Below, piece by piece: positions 60,495 through 64,000 of a stretch of DNA of 64,000 nt; the stretch's first letter is position 1, and each line of letters begins with the position of its first letter. Made by a program: the position numbers and the translations under genes. This DNA comes from Crassaminicella indica. GTDB taxonomy: Bacteria > Bacillota > Clostridia > Peptostreptococcales > Thermotaleaceae. The stretch is taken from the NCBI RefSeq assembly GCF_019203185.1, contig NZ_CP078093.1, positions 1,771,058-1,835,057 of the forward strand. Direction: 5' to 3'. Under the pieces are notes generated by a model. The model did no database searches, had not been told where the DNA came from, and worked only from the letters and a program-made list of their open reading frames with translations.

Positions 60495-62108
60495 TTATTT
60501 TAGTGCATTTAAGGCTTCCGAAATTTTTGGAACTACTTGTTTTTTTCGAGAAAGGATATTTGGAGCAAATATGCCTTGTTCAGATGGTACTCCAAATGTA
60601 GAAGTAATAAAGGTATTATTATTACATATGAATAAAAGATAAGATCCTTCCTTCAATATGTCTGTAATTAGCAGTAAAGTTAAAAAATAATCTTTATTAT
60701 TATGAACTTTATTCATATAATTTATGAATTCTTCTTTCCTATTTAGTACCTCTTCAATATCTAAGGTAAAGACTTGTCCAATCCCTGCTTTTTTATCTTC
60801 TAAAACGAATTCTTTGAAATCTTTATAAAATATTTCTTCTATGCTTTGTCCTTCAAGGGAAGTTCCTGCTTTGAACATTTCCATTGCAAAGTTTTCTATA
60901 TCTAAATTTAATATACGATTTAATTCCTCTATTGATTTTTTATCTAAGCTTGTAGTAGTAGGAGATTTAAAAAATAATGTATCTGATAAAATACCTGATA
61001 AAAGTACTCCTGCTATAGGGTAAGGAATTTCTATATTTTGTTCTTTAAATATTTGATGTATGATGGTGCAAGTACTTCCTACAGGCATATTTCTAAAGTT
61101 TATAGGACTTGTAGTACAAATATCTCCTAATTTATGGTGATCAATGATTTCTAGTATTTCTGCTTCGTTTAGACCTTCTGCACTTTGGCTGTATTCGTTA
61201 TGATCTACTAGGATTACTTTTTTACGGCCTGGTTTTAAAATATGTTTTCTATTGATAAAGCCTAAGAATGTATTTTGATCATCTACAATAGGATAGTTTA
61301 TATGATTTGTATTGATTATTTCTTCTTTTATATCCTCTAAATATTCATTTTCATGAAATTTTATAATGCCAGATTTTTTCATGATAGAGGATACATAATT
61401 ACATTGATTAATAAGCTTTGATGTTGTATATGTGTCTAGAGGAACAGAGATAATAGCAACCCCTTTTTCACGAGCTGAGTTTAAATAATGCTCAGGTACT
61501 TCGTTGTTTCCTGTTACAATAATCAATTTTACCTTTGACTCAATAGCGTGTTCAATAATATCATATCGATCTCCAACAATGATAATCTTATTTTCATTTA
61601 AGCTACCCTTTATGGTTTTATAATAAAATGCGATGATAGAGATATTTCCTTTTATAATCTTATCTTCTCCTGTTAGAATTTTTCCATCTAAAGCATCTAC
61701 GATATTTGAAAGAGATGTATGAAGATGATAAAAATCTCCTTGAATTAATCCCATAGCAATATCTTTCATAGTGATAATACCTAAAAGCTTATTATTTTTA
61801 TCGATGATAGGAAGCATTCTTTGATTGCTGCTTCCCATTAACTTATAAGCATTAATGATAGAAGATTTAGGAGAAATACTTTTGACAGTATCATAATTTA
61901 AATCTTTTACTTGTGTTTTCACATTTTTTATAAGGGTTGGCTTAGATATATTGAAGTAGTTTAATACATATTCTGATTCTTTGTTTATATTTCCTAGAAC
62001 ACAGGGAATAGTAGCATCACCTAATTGATTTTTTAAATATGAAAAAGCAATTGTAGAAGCTACTGAGTCTGTGTCAGGATTCTTATGTCCAAATATAAAA
62101 GTTAACAT
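60495..62108 (-). CDS. Manganese-dependent inorganic pyrophosphatase with CBS and DRTGG domains
   Basis: A 537-residue family II (DHH) pyrophosphatase that splits PPi in the cytoplasm. DHH motifs are FGHKNPDTDS (6-15), VDHNEYSQS (about 308) and IIDHHKLGD (about 330); the DHHA2 domain ends with SRKKQ (about 520). Inserted after the first DHH strand are a CBS domain, a DRTGG-like domain (about 130-240) and a second CBS domain. Such enzymes are inhibited by AMP/ADP and activated by ATP or diadenosine polyphosphates. The ATG at 62108 follows AAAAGGAGG; an ATG 33 bases upstream lacks a site. Confidence 0.93.
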   Translation of the reverse strand: MLTFIFGHKNPDTDSVASTIAFSYLKNQLGDATIPCVLGNINKESEYVLNYFNISKPTLIKNVKTQVKDLNYDTVKSISPKSSIINAYKLMGSSNQRMLPIIDKNNKLLGIITMKDIAMGLIQGDFYHLHTSLSNIVDALDGKILTGEDKIIKGNISIIAFYYKTIKGSLNENKIIIVGDRYDIIEHAIESKVKLIIVTGNNEVPEHYLNSAREKGVAIISVPLDTYTTSKLINQCNYVSSIMKKSGIIKFHENEYLEDIKEEIINTNHINYPIVDDQNTFLGFINRKHILKPGRKKVILVDHNEYSQSAEGLNEAEILEIIDHHKLGDICTTSPINFRNMPVGSTCTIIHQIFKEQNIEIPYPIAGVLLSGILSDTLFFKSPTTTSLDKKSIEELNRILNLDIENFAMEMFKAGTSLEGQSIEEIFYKDFKEFVLEDKKAGIGQVFTLDIEEVLNRKEEFINYMNKVHNNKDYFLTLLLITDILKEGSYLLFICNNNTFITSTFGVPSEQGIFAPNILSRKKQVVPKISEALNALK

Positions 62109-62217
62109 ATAAAACCTCCTTTTGAAAATAGTTAAGGGCATATAAAGTATTATACCAAAGGAATTAACCTGTGTATCTAGAAAATTTTTCTTTTATTAAT
62201 TTTTTATAATTTAACGC

Positions 62218-62246
62218 TTTACAAATTTATCGCAGTAAAGTATAAT
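62218..62246 (+). promoter_or_regulatory. Promoter of the amino-acid ABC transporter operon
   Basis: TTTACA (62218-62223), 17-base spacer, TATAAT (62241-62246). Confidence 0.8.
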
Positions 62247-62287
62247 GATAACTATAAAAAATTTATAATAATTAGGGGGAGAAATGA

Positions 62288-63136
62288 ATGAAAAAGAAAA
62301 TAATGTTCTTATTTATAACAGTGATGATGTTTAGTATATTGTTATCAGGATGTGGTAAGGAAGTAGCAAAAGTAGATAATCAATCTGAGCAACAAACAAA
62401 GATAAGTGAAGAAAAAGATAAGTCTTTAGAAGCAATAAAGAAAAAAGGAGTATTAGTATTAGGACTTGATGATAGTTTTCCACCAATGGGCTTTAGAGAT
62501 GAAAAAGGAGAAATTGTAGGATTTGATATTGATTTAGCAAAAGAAGTTGCAAAAAGAATGGGAGTAGAACTAAAGGTACAGCCAATTGATTGGGATGGAA
62601 AAGTTCTTAGCTTAAATAATAAAGATATTGATGTGATTTGGAATGGGTTGACTGTTACAGAAGAAAGAAAAAAACAAATTGGCTTTTCTAAAGTTTATCT
62701 TGAAAACAAACAGGTGATTGTTGTAAAGAGTGATTCAGATATAGAAACGAAGAAAGATTTAGCTAAAAAAATCGTAGCTGTTCAATTAGGAAGTAGTGGT
62801 GAAGATGCACTAAATGCTGATACAGATACAATAAATGCTATAAAAGAGCTTGTAAAGTTTTCTAATTATACAGAAGCTTTGTTAGATTTAAAAGCAGGAC
62901 GTGTAGATGCTGTTGTGATTGATGAAATTGTTGCTAGATACTATATGTCAAAAAGACAGGGTGAATATAAAGTTGCAAAAGAGGATTTTGGAAAAGAAGG
63001 GTATGCTATAGGATTTAGAAAAGGCGATACGGCTTTTATTGATGAAGTAGATAAAATATTAGATGAAATGAAAAAAGACGGTACAGCTGCAAAGATTTCT
63101 CAAAAGTGGTTTGGAAAAGATATTGTAGCAAAATAA
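62288..63136 (+). CDS. Polar amino-acid ABC transporter, substrate-binding lipoprotein
   Basis: A 282-residue lipoprotein: signal peptide with lipobox LLSGC (lipidated C22), a charged linker, then a family 3 solute-binding fold (GLDDSFPPMGFRDEKGEIVG..., VQLGSSGEDAL). It captures a polar amino acid outside the cell and hands it to the permease encoded next. The exact ligand (for example cystine, glutamine or arginine) cannot be told. AGGGGGAG precedes the ATG. First gene of a three-gene operon. Confidence 0.94.
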   Translation: MKKKIMFLFITVMMFSILLSGCGKEVAKVDNQSEQQTKISEEKDKSLEAIKKKGVLVLGLDDSFPPMGFRDEKGEIVGFDIDLAKEVAKRMGVELKVQPIDWDGKVLSLNNKDIDVIWNGLTVTEERKKQIGFSKVYLENKQVIVVKSDSDIETKKDLAKKIVAVQLGSSGEDALNADTDTINAIKELVKFSNYTEALLDLKAGRVDAVVIDEIVARYYMSKRQGEYKVAKEDFGKEGYAIGFRKGDTAFIDEVDKILDEMKKDGTAAKISQKWFGKDIVAK

Positions 63137-63152
63137 AAAGGAGGTGTTCTAA

Positions 63153-63794
63153 GTGTCGTATGTTGCAAATGTAACAGGATTTATATTAAGGGGAAGTATC
63201 ATTACGCTGCAATTGTATGCAGTAACAATTATATTCTCTATTCCATTAGGGATGCTCTGTGCACTTGGAAAAATCTCCAAATTCAAATGGGTAAATAAAT
63301 TAATTGGAATATATACTTGGGTATTTCGGGGAACTCCACTGCTCCTTCAGCTTTTCTTTACTTATTATGGACTATCAGTATTTGGAATTAAATTGGGAAG
63401 GTTTCAAGCAGCAGCAATTACATTTATTTTAAATTATGCTGCATATTTTACAGAAATATTTAGAGCTGGAATTGAATCTATAGATAAAGGACAGTATGAA
63501 GCAGCAAAGGCATTAGGAATGAATTATCGTCAGACTATGTCAAGAATTATACTTCCTCAAGCTATAAAAAGGGTACTTCCTCCAACTAGTAATGAAGCTA
63601 TTACACTTATTAAAGATACAGCTCTTGTTGCAGCTATTGGTATGGGAGATATTCTTAGAGCTGCTAAAGAAGTATTGACAAGAGACTTTAAGGTTACATC
63701 CTTTATTATAGCAGGAATTATTTATTTACTATTGACATCTATTGTAGTAATGATATTTAAAAAATTAGAACAAAAATATGCTATATATGAGTAG
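63153..63794 (+). CDS. Polar amino-acid ABC transporter permease (HisM/GlnP type)
   Basis: A 213-residue inner-membrane protein with about five helices. The signature GTPLLLQLFFTYYGL and the EAA loop EAAKALGMNYRQTMSRIILP are typical of the HAAT permease subfamily. It forms the channel for the adjacent binding protein. GTG at 63153 after AGGAGGTG. The next gene, an ATPase, starts eight bases after its stop. Confidence 0.95.
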   Translation: MSYVANVTGFILRGSIITLQLYAVTIIFSIPLGMLCALGKISKFKWVNKLIGIYTWVFRGTPLLLQLFFTYYGLSVFGIKLGRFQAAAITFILNYAAYFTEIFRAGIESIDKGQYEAAKALGMNYRQTMSRIILPQAIKRVLPPTSNEAITLIKDTALVAAIGMGDILRAAKEVLTRDFKVTSFIIAGIIYLLLTSIVVMIFKKLEQKYAIYE

Positions 63795-63802
63795 GTGTTT
63801 TA

Positions 63803-64000
63803 ATGATGGATATAATACGGATAGAAAATATTTATAAAAATTTTGGTGATTTAGAAGTTTTAAAGGATGTATCTTTAAAGGTAAAAAAAGGAGAGGTTAT
63901 CTCTATTATTGGGCCTTCTGGTTCAGGAAAGAGTACACTCCTTAGATGTATAAATTATTTAGAAAAGATTGATTTAGGAAGGATTGAGATAGAGGGAAAA
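63803..64000 (+). CDS. Polar amino-acid ABC transporter ATP-binding protein (cut by window edge)
   Basis: The first 66 codons only. They show MDIIRIENIYKNFGDLEVLK and Walker A GPSGSGKST, then LLRCINYLEKID, typical of GlnQ/HisP-type ATPases. It completes the operon with the two preceding genes. ATGs at 63803 and 63806 are both possible; the second aligns better with family starts. Confidence 0.93.
   Translation, partial: MMDIIRIENIYKNFGDLEVLKDVSLKVKKGEVISIIGPSGSGKSTLLRCINYLEKIDLGRIEIEGK

Noticed and set aside
1-64000. CRISPR arrays, tRNA and rRNA genes, prophage structural genes
   Set aside because: I saw no regularly spaced short repeats, no cloverleaf-like tRNA, no rRNA sequence and no capsid, tail or integrase genes while reading both strands; small tRNA-like features could still be missed by eye.

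Overview
The window is a low-GC, Gram-positive chromosome segment. It has the marks of an anaerobic, endospore-forming member of the Clostridia: strong AGGAGG ribosome sites, many TTG/GTG starts, T-box leaders, a CIRCE operator, spoVA genes, a spore-type LysM/GH18 enzyme, EFR1-type ferredoxin, pyruvate carboxylase, a CBS-type manganese pyrophosphatase and AsnA. The species cannot be named from sequence alone. The left edge cuts the 3' end of an iron-containing alcohol dehydrogenase gene and the right edge cuts an amino-acid ABC transporter ATPase gene.

Layout. 1-3.4 kb: dehydrogenase tail, EFR1 ferredoxin, then htpG behind a sigma-A promoter with a perfect CIRCE box. 3.5-8.6 kb: a surface-sugar operon with two related GT2 glycosyltransferases (the second fused to a GT-D-like domain), a nucleotide-sugar dehydrogenase and an epimerase. 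8.9-17 kb: an isoleucine-specifier T-box followed by ilvN-ilvC-ilvB-cimA-leuC-leuD-leuB. This is a branched-chain amino-acid operon that makes 2-oxobutyrate by the citramalate route. 17-22.3 kb: sporulation-related genes (LysM/SH3/GH18 enzyme, DUF421 protein, DUF1657 protein, spoVAC-spoVAD-spoVAE). A 194-bp sequence occurs twice as a perfect inverted repeat (8676-8869 and 19874-20067), each copy an imperfect fold-back, so the ilv/leu block lies between two MITE-like elements. 22.5-44 kb: mostly housekeeping genes (pyc, a secreted-side flavin fumarate-reductase-like enzyme, a nuclease-helicase, an archaeal-type ornithine cyclodeaminase relative, a DEAD-box helicase, an ABC exporter, cspA, an amidohydrolase, two AGCS symporters, a two-component system, and a nitrate/sulfonate-type ABC permease and ATPase).

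45.6-55.9 kb is an accessory island. Its first two genes encode a large P-loop ATPase and a 920-residue adenosine-deaminase-like protein, the RdrA/RdrB arrangement of the RADAR anti-phage system. Directly downstream is a module I do not recognise as described: a strong promoter, a 36-residue two-cysteine peptide, a terminator, a radical SAM/SPASM enzyme with a PqqD-like front domain, and a SNF2-family helicase. It looks like a peptide-modification (RiPP) system joined to a nucleic-acid motor. To the right of the island (56.15-56.35 kb) is a collapsed partial copy of the ABC ATPase gene that lies intact to its left, so the island sits between a gene and its own decayed duplicate.

56.4-64 kb returns to chromosomal genes: a 15-residue ORF coupled to a small membrane protein, hsp20, a phosphoesterase, a small membrane protein behind a possibly structured leader, asnA behind an asparagine-specifier T-box, a CBS/DRTGG pyrophosphatase and a polar amino-acid ABC transporter. 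All calls are from reading the sequence; no database search was run.
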